Positions 25,101-33,388 of a stretch of 64,000 nt of DNA are shown one piece after another (positions within the stretch are counted from its first letter, which is position 1; each line of letters begins with the position of its first letter). A program made the position numbers and the translations under genes. This DNA is from Streptomyces sp. NBC_00091 (GTDB taxonomy: Bacteria; Actinomycetota; Actinomycetes; Streptomycetales; Streptomycetaceae). The notes beneath the pieces are model-generated. The model had not been told where the DNA came from. It made no database searches and saw nothing but the letters and a program-made list of their open reading frames with translations. The DNA lies in assembly GCF_026343185.1 (NCBI RefSeq), contig NZ_JAPEMA010000002.1, positions 124,001-188,000 on the forward strand, in the 5' to 3' direction.

Positions 25101-25727
25101 TCAGTGGAGCGGGATGCCGAGGAGGTTTTCCAGCTGGGGGATCGTCTCGGCCGGGGTGGTGTCCAGGGCGGTAGCGATACCGAGGTCACTGGCCGGCGTC
25201 AGATTGCGGGGTGAGTCGTCCACGAAGACGCACTCCTGTGCTGGGAGTCCGATGGCTTCCAGAGCGATCGTGTAGATGGCCGGGTCGGGCTTGCGGATGC
25301 CGTGGTGCTCGGAGAGGACCACGGCATCGCACAGGGTGTCGAGGCCGTAGTCCTCGTACGGGTCGTACGGGTCCGAGCCGATGCTGTTGGTGAGGAGGGC
25401 GACCTTCACCCCGGCCTGGCGCGCGGAACGGACGGCGGCGAGCATCGTCGGTTCCGGGCGGAGGTCGGCCAGAGCACGGCCGATCAGATTCGTTGCGTCG
25501 ACGCCCAGTAGAGGGGCGGTGCGGGTGTTCCACGCGGCCTGGGTGATCGCGCCGAGCTCCAGATCCTTGTACAGCTCCCGGCCCACCGGGTCCACCGAGA
25601 TGATGTCCAGAAACGCGTCGGGAGCCAGGCCCTCGCGATGGCAGAAGGCGCGGGTGCTGTCAGCGACGGGGGTCGTGAGCACTCCACCGAAGTCAAGGAT
25701 CAGACCATGGCGTTGAGGCGTGGGCAT
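25101..25727 (-). CDS. HAD-superfamily (subfamily IA) phosphatase
   Basis: ATG 25727 has AGGAG 6 nt upstream and gives 208 residues; an earlier start in the same frame has no support. HAD motif I is ILDFGGVLT, where the second Asp of the usual DxD is Gly, as in FMN/epoxide-hydrolase-N-terminal-like HADs. Motif II is LLTNSIG, motif III IRKPDPAIY, and motif IV FVDDS. A helical cap lies between motif I and II. It is a cytosolic hydrolase of unknown substrate. Loss of the second motif I Asp may mean weak or altered phosphatase activity. Confidence 0.9.
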   Translation of the reverse strand: MPTPQRHGLILDFGGVLTTPVADSTRAFCHREGLAPDAFLDIISVDPVGRELYKDLELGAITQAAWNTRTAPLLGVDATNLIGRALADLRPEPTMLAAVRSARQAGVKVALLTNSIGSDPYDPYEDYGLDTLCDAVVLSEHHGIRKPDPAIYTIALEAIGLPAQECVFVDDSPRNLTPASDLGIATALDTTPAETIPQLENLLGIPLH

Positions 25728-25819
25728 ACGTGGCTCCTGGCTTCTGGGGCTGCGCCGGCTGCGGATTCCGTAGAAGTCCTCCGGTGACTGCAACGTGATC
25801 ACGTACCCACCACGTCGCC

Positions 25820-26044
25820 TTGCCAAGCAAAGTGCACCGCTTCCGCTCCCCCGTCATGCTCAGACACAGGTTCCTGAACCCTCGCCGGACTCTGGCCGAC
25901 ATGAGCTTGTACGGCAGGGACGGCTCTGCCGAGCGCGCGGCCAACCAGGTCAAACGCCATGGCGCGGTGGCTGCCACGTTGGACAAGCTCGTCCTCCGCG
26001 ATGAAACAAGGGTGCTGGTCGCCGCCATCAACGAGTGGCCTTGA
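25820..26044 (+). CDS. Possible small hypothetical protein
   Basis: The 74-residue frame starts at TTG 25820 without a convincing Shine-Dalgarno. Composition is basic at first (VHRFRSPVMLRHRFLNPRR) and then amphipathic. It could be the remains of a longer gene, because the sequence is protein-like but short and its start is weak. No family is recognised. Confidence 0.3.
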   Translation: MPSKVHRFRSPVMLRHRFLNPRRTLADMSLYGRDGSAERAANQVKRHGAVAATLDKLVLRDETRVLVAAINEWP

Positions 26045-26065
26045 TGTGGCACCCGTTGAGATCAT

Positions 26066-26353
26066 GTGAGGGTGACCTCACGCCTCCCCGCCGGATGGAC
26101 CATCGAGCAAATCCGCACGCTCTCACAAGACCGAACGGCCACCGCCCTCTCCCTGGACAGGCTCGCAGTTGCCGAAGACCCGAACCAGAGCGAATACACG
26201 ACCCTCCAGCCTGAGGTAATCCTCGGATTCCACGACTTGTGCCTCGTGCTGGACGACGGCGATTGGTTCATGGGGCACCTCGACACCGACGGATCAGTCG
26301 TCTGCTGGGCCTCCTACGGCCCCGACCTGGCTGAGGCCATCCGCAACTTGTGA
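26066..26353 (+). CDS. Small hypothetical protein
   Basis: The 95-residue protein begins at GTG 26066 (or GTG 26072) and contains ILGFHDLCLVLDDGDWFMGH and DGSVVCWASYGPDLAEAI, a coherent beta-rich core with acidic character. Small acidic beta proteins of this sort are often immunity or accessory proteins, but nothing nearby supports a particular role. It ends 37 nt before the convergent oxygenase gene. Confidence 0.5.
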   Translation: MRVTSRLPAGWTIEQIRTLSQDRTATALSLDRLAVAEDPNQSEYTTLQPEVILGFHDLCLVLDDGDWFMGHLDTDGSVVCWASYGPDLAEAIRNL

Positions 26354-26389
26354 GTCAGCGTCTCGGCCCGTCCAGCCAGTCCCTTGAGG

Positions 26390-27160
26390 TCAGACGGGCG
26401 GCATCAGATCGCTCTCGCTGATGGTGAACGTCAGCGAAGGGTAGGTGAAGTCTGTTTCATTGTTTTCACGGCGTCGTAGTTGGTAAAATTCGCGCCTCTG
26501 CTCATCGTCGGCCGACATGAGGCGCGCACCCTGCGGGAGGTACACCTGTCCATCGCGAAACCGAACAAGGGTCTTTGATGTTCTAAAGGTCACGCCCAAC
26601 CATTGGTTGTCCGCCGTCGGGGCGGGTGTGTCCAGTACGATCTTGTGCCTGAGTCGCCGATTCGCGTCGACAGAAAACGCGACGACACTGTTGTGGGCGA
26701 GGGGGATCTCGAACTTATCGACACCAGACTCCTTCGATTCGAAGATCAGCTTCCTCGGCGGGCTCGCTTCGGGATGCTGGTAGCAGGAGAAGACGGCGAT
26801 GAACGACTCGTTGGCCAGATCGAGAGCTTGGTCGGAATGGCTGCCCATGGTTTTGTAGGCGTTCGTATAACTCTCGACGAGAGCGTTGTTGAAGCCGACC
26901 GAGAGCGCCGCACGTTCTTGAATCTGTTGCGCCAGCCGCTCGTGCACCGCCCGGAAACGCTGCGTCGGGCTGCTGTATCGAGTGGTGGTACGTACGAGAG
27001 GCACACCATCTGCCTCATCGATCTTGGTAAGCACGGCGCCTCGCCGGCCTTTTCCTGCGTCTTCTAGACGGGCCGACGCGGACAGCTCTGCAAAGAGATT
27101 CACCTCGGTCGGCAGATCGCACGAGATGATCTCTTCCGCGATTCTAGACTCGGGGGGCAA
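26390..27160 (-). CDS. AlkB-like 2OG-Fe(II) oxygenase, short paralogue of a tandem pair
   Basis: The start is TTG 27160 with GGGAG 8 nt upstream; it lies inside the upstream gene (17-nt overlap), so the pair is coupled. The 256-residue protein has a double-stranded beta-helix core: HxD is His108-Ser-Asp110 in MGSHSDQALDL, followed by SFIAVFSCYQHPE, the distal His172 in RLRHKIVL, and Arg193 in WLGVTFRTSK for the 2-oxoglutarate carboxylate. This is the AlkB-type order. It shares with the neighbour's C-terminal half the pattern HxDxxxD and the tail ENxxxxF.......F..S..D...P. It should hydroxylate or demethylate something, but the substrate is unknown. Confidence 0.7.
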   Translation of the reverse strand: MPPESRIAEEIISCDLPTEVNLFAELSASARLEDAGKGRRGAVLTKIDEADGVPLVRTTTRYSSPTQRFRAVHERLAQQIQERAALSVGFNNALVESYTNAYKTMGSHSDQALDLANESFIAVFSCYQHPEASPPRKLIFESKESGVDKFEIPLAHNSVVAFSVDANRRLRHKIVLDTPAPTADNQWLGVTFRTSKTLVRFRDGQVYLPQGARLMSADDEQRREFYQLRRRENNETDFTYPSLTFTISESDLMPPV

Positions 27161-28388
27161 TGTAGTCTCCCGCGTTCATGCTGAAGAGGAATTCGTCGCC
27201 ATAATCAATGAAGGACGAGGTCCTGTTCTCCTCGGCGTACAGCCTGCGCAACTCGTCCATGCCCGCCGGCGTGGGTGGCCCCAGCTTCACCAGATCTCCG
27301 GCCGTCTTGAGAAACGTGTGGCCGTCTTTGTGAACGGCTTCGGCGCTCGAACAGCGCACGACGTATCCCAGACGGGTCGGGAGCAACTCGGCATCCAACG
27401 CTGAGGGCCGGATTTCGTGCGTGTACAGGCGGTTGGTGGACAGCGGCATGAAGAACACAGAGCCGGGGTAGAGCGTCAGGGTGAACTGCGGGGGGAGCGC
27501 GACCCCGTCGTGTCCTTCGGCCGGCTCCTTGAGGCGAAAGTGGAGTTTGGTCAGCCCGCTGGCACTTTTCACACCGTAGTCGAAGGCGTCTTCGGCCAGG
27601 GGCTGCAGCTTGTCGAGCTGATCGTAGAAGGTGCAGAAGGCCATGATGCCATTGACAGGCATGTCCTTGGTCTTGTCGGCATGGGCCGATATTTTGGCCT
27701 TGGCCTGCTTCCGCTCGGCCGTCGCAAGGGTGTTGTGGTAGATCTGAGCGAGGACGTGATTCAGCGGTGCCTGGTTCCGGAAGATGGTCGCGGCCTCGCG
27801 GTTCAGAGCCTCGACAATGCGCCTGTCGGTCGGGCGAAAGCTCTCGGTCGGCCCCGAGAGATTCGTGGAGCACCGGAGCAGGCGGAAATGCAGTTCCTCA
27901 CCGTTTCGCTTGACGGGTGTCAGATAGATTCCGCTGCGATGGGCTGTTCCAGGCTTGGTGGACTCCGTCAGGGACTGGAACGCGTGTTCCGCACGGATCC
28001 GCCCGAAGTGATCGTCGCCGAGGCCGAAAAAACGGCGGTAGTAGACGCCGGCGCCGTGTACGCGAGTGGGAACTCGGCCTAGATCGACGAGGGTCCACGT
28101 TTTGTCGACGTCCTCGTGGTAACCGTGCGACAGCTCCCGGATAACGAATACCCGGGCAGCCGCAGCCAGTTGGCGGCCACTGATACCGGATACATCGCCA
28201 CACAGGTAGACGGTCTTCTGCGCGAGGTTGGGCGAGCCAGAAGCAAGGTCCTCCGGCGTGACCATGGACCCGAAGAAGTCCCTGATCAAGTCATCATCTT
28301 GCAACGTCGAAGGCGCAACCAAGATGTTGCTCGCATCCTCGATGCAGGCTTCTGTCAACTGTGTTGTGTACATCAAACGGAACCGCAC
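27144..28388 (-). CDS. 2OG-Fe(II) oxygenase-like protein, long paralogue with extra N-terminal domain
   Basis: The frame of 414 residues starts at GTG 28388; ATG 28373 is an alternative and neither has a good Shine-Dalgarno. Residues 1-225 form an unrecognised N-terminal region. Residues 230-350 repeat the oxygenase core of the downstream gene: His236-Ala-Asp238 in SAHADKTKDMPVNG, GIMAFCTFY, the distal His324 in NRLYTHEI, and Arg345 in GYVVRCSS. The C-terminal tail also matches its neighbour. The metal and cosubstrate residues all seem present, so both proteins could be active, perhaps as a heterodimer. Base composition is visibly less GC-rich than in the surrounding genes, suggesting transfer. 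Confidence 0.6.
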   Translation of the reverse strand: MRFRLMYTTQLTEACIEDASNILVAPSTLQDDDLIRDFFGSMVTPEDLASGSPNLAQKTVYLCGDVSGISGRQLAAAARVFVIRELSHGYHEDVDKTWTLVDLGRVPTRVHGAGVYYRRFFGLGDDHFGRIRAEHAFQSLTESTKPGTAHRSGIYLTPVKRNGEELHFRLLRCSTNLSGPTESFRPTDRRIVEALNREAATIFRNQAPLNHVLAQIYHNTLATAERKQAKAKISAHADKTKDMPVNGIMAFCTFYDQLDKLQPLAEDAFDYGVKSASGLTKLHFRLKEPAEGHDGVALPPQFTLTLYPGSVFFMPLSTNRLYTHEIRPSALDAELLPTRLGYVVRCSSAEAVHKDGHTFLKTAGDLVKLGPPTPAGMDELRRLYAEENRTSSFIDYGDEFLFSMNAGDYIAPRV

Positions 28389-28565
28389 CCGCCATTCACA
28401 GATCTTGATGGATCACTCGCAACCGTGGAGATGGCAACGACCCGCACTCATGCATTTGCTTTGCGGAGCGGAAGCAAATGGAGACGGACCGTTGGATCTT
28501 GATGCTCTCACGGGGCTCGACAGCAGGCAACGGATTCTGCCGTACGGGGCGGTGTGCGGAGCTAA

Positions 28566-28964
28566 GCGATCCTGGAGCAGTACACGGAACCGCGTGACCA
28601 CGACGAGCTGCTGATCACCGCCAGCCCCGCGCTGCGTGACACGTTCCTCGACACCACCGCAGCGATCGAGCACCCCCTCGCCGCCGCGATCGAGCAGCGG
28701 CTCGGCGACACCGGCACGCCCACCGCACGCGTGCTCGCGGCGAGCGTGGCCGCCGCGGTTCGGGTCGCACGCCAGCAGTGGCTCCAACCCCCGACCGCAC
28801 CCCTCACGGCCGGTGGGCTTGTCCTGCCGTCCGGCTCGTTGCCCGACCTGCTCCGCTCCGCGCTCGCCACACTCGCACCCGCACTTGACGCCGCCGAAGA
28901 ACAGGCACAGCAACGCTCGCATCGGTCAGTCCGTTCCACTGAGGCGGCTCCGACGTCGCAGTAG
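28566..28964 (+). pseudogene. TetR-family regulator lacking its DNA-binding domain
   Basis: Directly after an in-frame TAA at 28563 the frame encodes 132 residues of a TetR ligand-binding domain of the MftR type (LLITASPALRDTFLDTTAAI, TPTARVLAASVAAAVRVARQ, SLPDLLRSALATLAPAL). The N-terminal HTH of about 50-60 residues is missing and there is no start codon in a suitable place. The upstream 28389-28565 stretch shows no trace of it. It is thus a truncated gene at the border of the oxygenase pair. Confidence 0.7.
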
Positions 28965-28997
28965 GTCCTGCACTAGCCACGGGCACGGCTGGACCCC

Positions 28998-29099
28998 GTC
29001 CGCCTCGGGTACGCCCGCGCCTCGACCGCGCGGCGGCCCCTGGACGCACAGCCGGACCGCCTCGCCGAAGCCGGGGTCATCCAGTTCCGGTCCGATCCT
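28998..29099 (+). pseudogene. Serine resolvase/invertase N-terminal fragment
   Basis: One frame reads RLGYARASTARRPLDAQPDR then LAEAGVIQFRSD, the catalytic start of small serine recombinases, with the active Ser in ARASTARRPLDAQ. After about 34 codons the similarity ends and no start codon or C-terminal HTH is found. It is a scar of a Tn3-type or related element beside the truncated TetR gene. Confidence 0.65.
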
Positions 29100-29525
29100 C
29101 CCCAAGAGTCAAATTCGGCCATCAGTGCGCCTCCCAATGACGCAAAGCCGCTATCCCGCGAGCTGCTGAAACGTCACTCCCGAAGGCGCTCCCGGGGAAT
29201 TCAAAGTAAACCCCTTTCACCCGAAATGACTAGGGCACGAGTAAACGTAGACAGGCGGGCAATCGGGGCGCCATGTCACGCATATCCTGTGTGCCGCGAG
29301 GCCCCGGGCAGGACAGCCGAACATGGCAATTGCCGCCGTTTACGCAGGCCAGTAGCCCGGTGACGGGCTGCTCCGGCTATCCGCCCGTTGAACGTCGTAC
29401 AGGCGGACAACCCTCGCAACCGCCTTCGTCTCTTCAGATACGAGCATCTGCCGAAGCCATTGCCGTCTGGTAGCGATTCAGCACCTGAATGCCGCTTCGA
29501 AGCATTGCTCAGAATCGGACATGGA
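29100..29525. other. Intergenic region before the decarboxylase gene
   Basis: Over 400 bp without a convincing gene. It is more AT-rich than average and should carry the promoter of the decarboxylase-P450 unit. No operator-like palindrome or RNA was recognised. Confidence 0.45.
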
Positions 29526-31169
29526 ATGATTACCGAACACTCCGATACGCCTCTCGCGGCGCTGCCGGCCAACGACGACTACCAGCTGGGTACCGACGCC
29601 TACAGCGATGAGCAGCGGATCGCGGTCCTCGCCAAGCTGGAGGGGTACCTCGGCGAGCGGAGCGGGCGTCTGCTGGGGTACCAGGTCAACCTGTCGCTCG
29701 ACGGCCACGCCGCCCTCGGGCGTTTCCTGGGCTACCACATCAACAACATCGGGGACCCGTTCGTCGACAGCAACTACAGCCTGCACTCGCGCTGGCTGGA
29801 GCGGGCGGTCCTGGAGCACTACGCCCGCCTGTGGCACGCCCCCCTGCCCCAGGACCCGGCCCACCCCGGGAACGAGGACGGGTGGGGGTACGTGCTGTCC
29901 ATGGGCAGCACCGAGGGCAACCTGTACGCGATGTGGAACGCGCGTGACTACCTCGACGGCAACGCCCTGGTGCGTGACGAGGTCTCCGGCGAGGCCAGCT
30001 GCCGGACCAGCTACCTGCGGGCCAAGCACCCCGACGACAACCCCAACGCCTACGCCCCGGTGGCGTTCTTCTCGCAGGAGACGCACTACTCGCACATCAA
30101 GGCGATGCGAGTGCTGGACATCCCGACCTTCTACGACCTGGGCGGCAGCCTCTACCCCGGCGAGTGCCCGATCGACCTGGCCGACACCGGGATGCAGACC
30201 TACAACGGCTGGCCCCTTGGAGGAGTTCCGACCACCGGCGGCGATGAGGGACCCGGCACCGTCGACGTCGACGCCCTGGTCGCCCTCGTGGAGTTCTTCG
30301 CCGCCAAGGGCCACCCCGTCCTGGTGAACTTCAACGTCGGCAGCGTCTTCAAGGGCGCCTACGACGACGTCCAGACCGCGTGCGAGCGCCTGCGCCCGGT
30401 CTTCGAGAAGCACGGCCTCGTCGACCGCACCGTGCGCTTCGACCCCGACGACCCGAAGCGGGTCAGTGTCCGCAACGGCTACTGGATCCACGTCGACGGC
30501 GCACTGGGCGGTGCCTACGCCCCGTACCTGGAGAAGGCCCGCGACAGCGGGCTCATCGACAGCGCGCCTCCGGTGTTCGACTTCCGGATCCCCGAGGTGT
30601 CCTCGATCGTCACCAGCGGCCACAAGTACCCCGGTGCGCCCGTCCCCACCGGGATCTACATGTCCCGTGCCGGATCCAAGCTGCGACCGCCGTCGGACCC
30701 CGCGGTGGTCTCCTCCCCGGACAGCACGTTCGCCGGCTCCCGCAGCGGATTCGCCTCCCTGGCCATGTGGAACCACCTCGCGCAGTTCAGCGAGGAGCAG
30801 CAGGTACGGCAGGCCGCCGAGGTCCTGCGGATCGCCGAGTACACGGCGGAACGCCTCAGGAGCCTCAGCGCGCAGTTGAAGGAACGCGGCGAGCCCTGGG
30901 CCGAGGACGGCATCGAGGTCGGCCACGGCGACCACGCGCTCAGCGTCTGGTTCCAGCAGCCCCGCGCCGAGATCACGCAGAAGTACTCGCTCGCCTGCGT
31001 GCCGCTCAACCTCGGTGGCCGCCGACACGACTACAGCCACGTCTACGTGATGCCGCACGTCACCCAGGAACTCATCGACGAGCTCCTCGACGACCTCTCC
31101 CGCCCCGGAGCATTCGACCGCTCCGCCGACCAGGACGCCGAACGGCCCCCGCTCCCCCGCCAGCGCTGA
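29526..31169 (+). CDS. PLP-dependent group II amino-acid decarboxylase
   Basis: ATG 29526 starts a 547-residue protein; the frame is open upstream but not protein-like. It has NNIGDPFVDSNYSLHSRWLE and GYVLSMGSTEGNLYAMWNAR for PLP phosphate binding, FFSQETHYS with the His that stacks on PLP, HVDGALGGAY with the pyridine-N Asp, and SGHKYPG with the Schiff-base Lys367. This order is that of histidine/glutamate/aromatic amino-acid decarboxylases, most like bacterial histidine decarboxylase-type enzymes, though longer. It produces an amine in the cytoplasm. The following P450 gene is on the same strand, 206 nt downstream behind a hairpin, so the amine may be a P450 substrate (inference). Confidence 0.9.
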   Translation: MITEHSDTPLAALPANDDYQLGTDAYSDEQRIAVLAKLEGYLGERSGRLLGYQVNLSLDGHAALGRFLGYHINNIGDPFVDSNYSLHSRWLERAVLEHYARLWHAPLPQDPAHPGNEDGWGYVLSMGSTEGNLYAMWNARDYLDGNALVRDEVSGEASCRTSYLRAKHPDDNPNAYAPVAFFSQETHYSHIKAMRVLDIPTFYDLGGSLYPGECPIDLADTGMQTYNGWPLGGVPTTGGDEGPGTVDVDALVALVEFFAAKGHPVLVNFNVGSVFKGAYDDVQTACERLRPVFEKHGLVDRTVRFDPDDPKRVSVRNGYWIHVDGALGGAYAPYLEKARDSGLIDSAPPVFDFRIPEVSSIVTSGHKYPGAPVPTGIYMSRAGSKLRPPSDPAVVSSPDSTFAGSRSGFASLAMWNHLAQFSEEQQVRQAAEVLRIAEYTAERLRSLSAQLKERGEPWAEDGIEVGHGDHALSVWFQQPRAEITQKYSLACVPLNLGGRRHDYSHVYVMPHVTQELIDELLDDLSRPGAFDRSADQDAERPPLPRQR

Positions 31170-31221
31170 CCCGCGGGCGGGCAACCGTACCGCAGCCGCA
31201 CGGCCGCCTCCTGGCGCTGTT

Positions 31222-31247
31222 GCCCCGCACGTCCCCGCGTGCGGGGC
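31222..31247 (+). terminator. Hairpin between decarboxylase and P450 genes
   Basis: GCCCCGCACG and CGTGCGGGGC form a perfect 10-bp stem around a 6-nt TCCCCG loop, 52 nt after the decarboxylase stop. No T-run follows. It could terminate the first gene or attenuate read-through into the P450. Confidence 0.65.
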
Positions 31248-31375
31248 AGCAGGCCGTGGGTGCGGCCCGCCGTCCCGTCACCGCCCCTGGCTCCCGGCGA
31301 ATCCAACGGCGGTTCCCCGTCTCCGGGTTCCCGGGCATCAACGAAGACCACCTGCGAAGCAATTCGGGAGGACCC

Positions 31376-32629
31376 ATGAGCTCGTTCCTGGACACGATCA
31401 CGCCCGAGGCGCTCCACGCGGATCCCTATCCGATCTATCAGCGGCTCCGACGTGACCACCCCGTGGCCGAGATCCCCGCGCTCGGCTGCTGGCTCGTCAC
31501 GCGCTGGCAGGACGTACGTCAGGTGATGAGCCACAGCGAGAGCTTCACCACCAGATTTCCGTCCGCCATGTCGGAGATCTTCGGACCGGAGAACATCCTG
31601 TCGAGTAGCGGCGACATCCATCAAGGCATGCGCGCCAGCGTCGAGGAGGTCTTCGAGCCCGAACGGGCCGGTCTGGCCCGGGAGTACGCACGGAAGCTGG
31701 TCATCGAGCGGGTCTCCGGCATGCACGGGCGGGCGGACCTCATGGGCGAGGTCCTGCAACCCGTCACGGCAGAGGTGTTCCGGTGGATGCTGAGCCTCGA
31801 GGTCGAGAGCACGACCCTGCTGCGCATGGCACAGGCCCTGTGGCTGGGCGTCCTCAATCCGGGGGACCCCGCCAAGCTCGCGGTGTCGGCCGCCGCCATG
31901 AACGAGCTCGACGCCGCGCTCACCCCCTGGTTCGAGGGCCTCGGCCCTGACCCGTCCTCGGCGATCGCACGGTGGCGGCACATCGCCCCTGGAAGCGCTT
32001 GTCCGCGAGGCGCCGCGGAGGTCCTCCCGACGATCCGCGTGGTCCTCCCGTCCCTTCCCGAACCGGGGTGGGCGGCGGGCAGCCTCCTGGTCGCGCTGTT
32101 CAACGACCCGGACCAGCGGGGACTCGTCCGGGACCGCCCGGAGCTCCTCGGCGACGCCGTCCACGAAATCCTGCGCTGGATGCCGCCGTTCGGGCTCGTC
32201 GGCCGTATGACCACCCGACCGGTGGAGCTGGGCGGCACGCGCCTGCCCGCCGGTGCACACGTCCTGGCCGCGATCGGCTCCGCGAACCGCGACGAGACGG
32301 TGTTCGAGCAGCCCGAAACCTTCGATCTCCGCCGCCGACGGCAGCCTCTGGCCTCCTTCGGCTACGGAGAACACACCTGCCTCGTGCGCGCGTTCATTCC
32401 CGCCGTCGTGGAAGGCCTGGTCGCCGGCGTCCTCGACGTCCACCCCGGCGTCCGCGCCGACCCCTCGGAGCAGTCCTGCGTAGCCGGCTGGAGCGCCCGC
32501 TACACCGCACGCCTTTGCGTGGACGGCCTCGGCGACTCCGCCACCGCGTACCCGCCAGGCCAGCGCCGGGCAGTGGCAGCGCAGCTGACCGCCGCAGGGG
32601 GGAAGCAGCCGGAGCCGGTCAGGGGGTGA
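31376..32629 (+). CDS. Atypical cytochrome P450
   Basis: ATG 31376 has GGGAGG upstream; the protein has 417 residues. P450 features are the ExxR motif EILR (264-267), FEQPETFDLRR of the PERF region and the heme loop FGYGEHTCLV with ligand Cys335. Two key places deviate: the I-helix AGx(D/E)T reads SLPEP (226-230), so the acid stays but the oxygen-activating Thr is Pro, and the Gly two residues after the Cys is Val. Such changes are known in P450s using peroxide or unusual chemistry. No ferredoxin gene is adjacent. The 3' end overlaps the convergent truncated oxidoreductase by 11 nt. Confidence 0.9.
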   Translation: MSSFLDTITPEALHADPYPIYQRLRRDHPVAEIPALGCWLVTRWQDVRQVMSHSESFTTRFPSAMSEIFGPENILSSSGDIHQGMRASVEEVFEPERAGLAREYARKLVIERVSGMHGRADLMGEVLQPVTAEVFRWMLSLEVESTTLLRMAQALWLGVLNPGDPAKLAVSAAAMNELDAALTPWFEGLGPDPSSAIARWRHIAPGSACPRGAAEVLPTIRVVLPSLPEPGWAAGSLLVALFNDPDQRGLVRDRPELLGDAVHEILRWMPPFGLVGRMTTRPVELGGTRLPAGAHVLAAIGSANRDETVFEQPETFDLRRRRQPLASFGYGEHTCLVRAFIPAVVEGLVAGVLDVHPGVRADPSEQSCVAGWSARYTARLCVDGLGDSATAYPPGQRRAVAAQLTAAGGKQPEPVRG

Positions 32630-33170
32630 TGGAGAGGACGATCTTGCCGGTGGTGCGGCCGGTCTCGCCCAGCGTGTGGGCCCGGGCGGCTTCTTCGAGG
32701 GGGAAGACCGCATCCGCGATCACGCGCAGGAGGCCGCCCTCGACCAGGGAGGCGATCTCGCGCAACCCCGCGTGGTCGGGCTCGACGAGCATGAACACCG
32801 CCCGTACCCCGGCTGCCTCGGCCTCCTCGGCGGGGAAGGTGTCGTCCAGCGGCAGGAGCGAGATCAGCGTGCCGCCCGGCCGCAGCGTTCGCAGGGACCG
32901 GGCCCAGTTGGGGCCGCCGAGGGAGTCCAGCACGACATCGACGTCCCGGAGGGTCTCGGCGAAGTCCTGGGTGCGGTAGTCGATCAGCTCGTCGGCGCCC
33001 AGCGAGCGCAGCAGCTCGTGCTTGGGGGCGCTGGCCGTGCCGATGACGTACGCGCCGCGGGCCTTGGCGATCTGCACGGCCAGGTGGCCGACGCCTCCGG
33101 CGGCCGCGTGGATCAGGACGCGCTGGCCGGGCCGGATCACGCCGCAGGCATACCGCCGCACATTCCGCCC
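32619..33170 (-). pseudogene. Quinone oxidoreductase (MDR family) without its N-terminal domain
   Basis: The frame encodes the Rossmann half of a QOR-like enzyme (RPGQRVLIHAAAGGVGHLAV, LGADELIDYRTQDF, VVLDSLGGPNWARSLRTL) and the normal C-terminal end (TTGKIVLSI). The N-terminal GroES-like domain of about 120 residues is absent; upstream of about 33150 the sequence is unrelated. A nominal start near 33191 would not restore it. Substrate binding needs the missing part, so the gene is dead. Confidence 0.8.
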
Positions 33171-33273
33171 CGGTGGATCGATTCCTGGCACCTTCGAGCC
33201 GGCTCAGGAGCCCCCGCCAAGCGACGGTTCGGCGCAGTAGCGGCGAGCAACTCACCGTTCTGCCCGGCCGAGA

Positions 33274-33378
33274 TCAGCCCCGGCGCGTGCCGCGGTGCTG
33301 CGCGACCAGGACCGTACGCGCATCGGCGTCCCTGCCCTGGCGCTGGTGGGTGGCGGCCAGTTGCGCGTACGGCTGTGG
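33274..33378 (-). pseudogene. C-terminal fragment of a larger protein
   Basis: A frame ending at 33274 reads PYAQLAATHQRQGRDADART then VLVAQHRGTRRG, the helical-repeat ending common in Streptomyces oxidoreductase or pentapeptide-repeat membrane proteins (a Y..LA..yr..GrdadAR..l pattern). No start or upstream part is found; it is a short scar between the truncated QOR and the NUDIX gene. Confidence 0.4.
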
Positions 33379-33388
33379 TGATCTTCGG

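Noticed and set aside
31222..31247. Sequence similar to CRISPR repeats (CCCCGCGTGCGGGG)
   Set aside because: Perfect hairpin placed like a terminator after a gene; lacks the repeat ends and any array.
29526..32629. Full biosynthetic gene cluster around the decarboxylase and P450
   Set aside because: No core synthase, tailoring set or transporter is adjacent; only the two genes can be supported.
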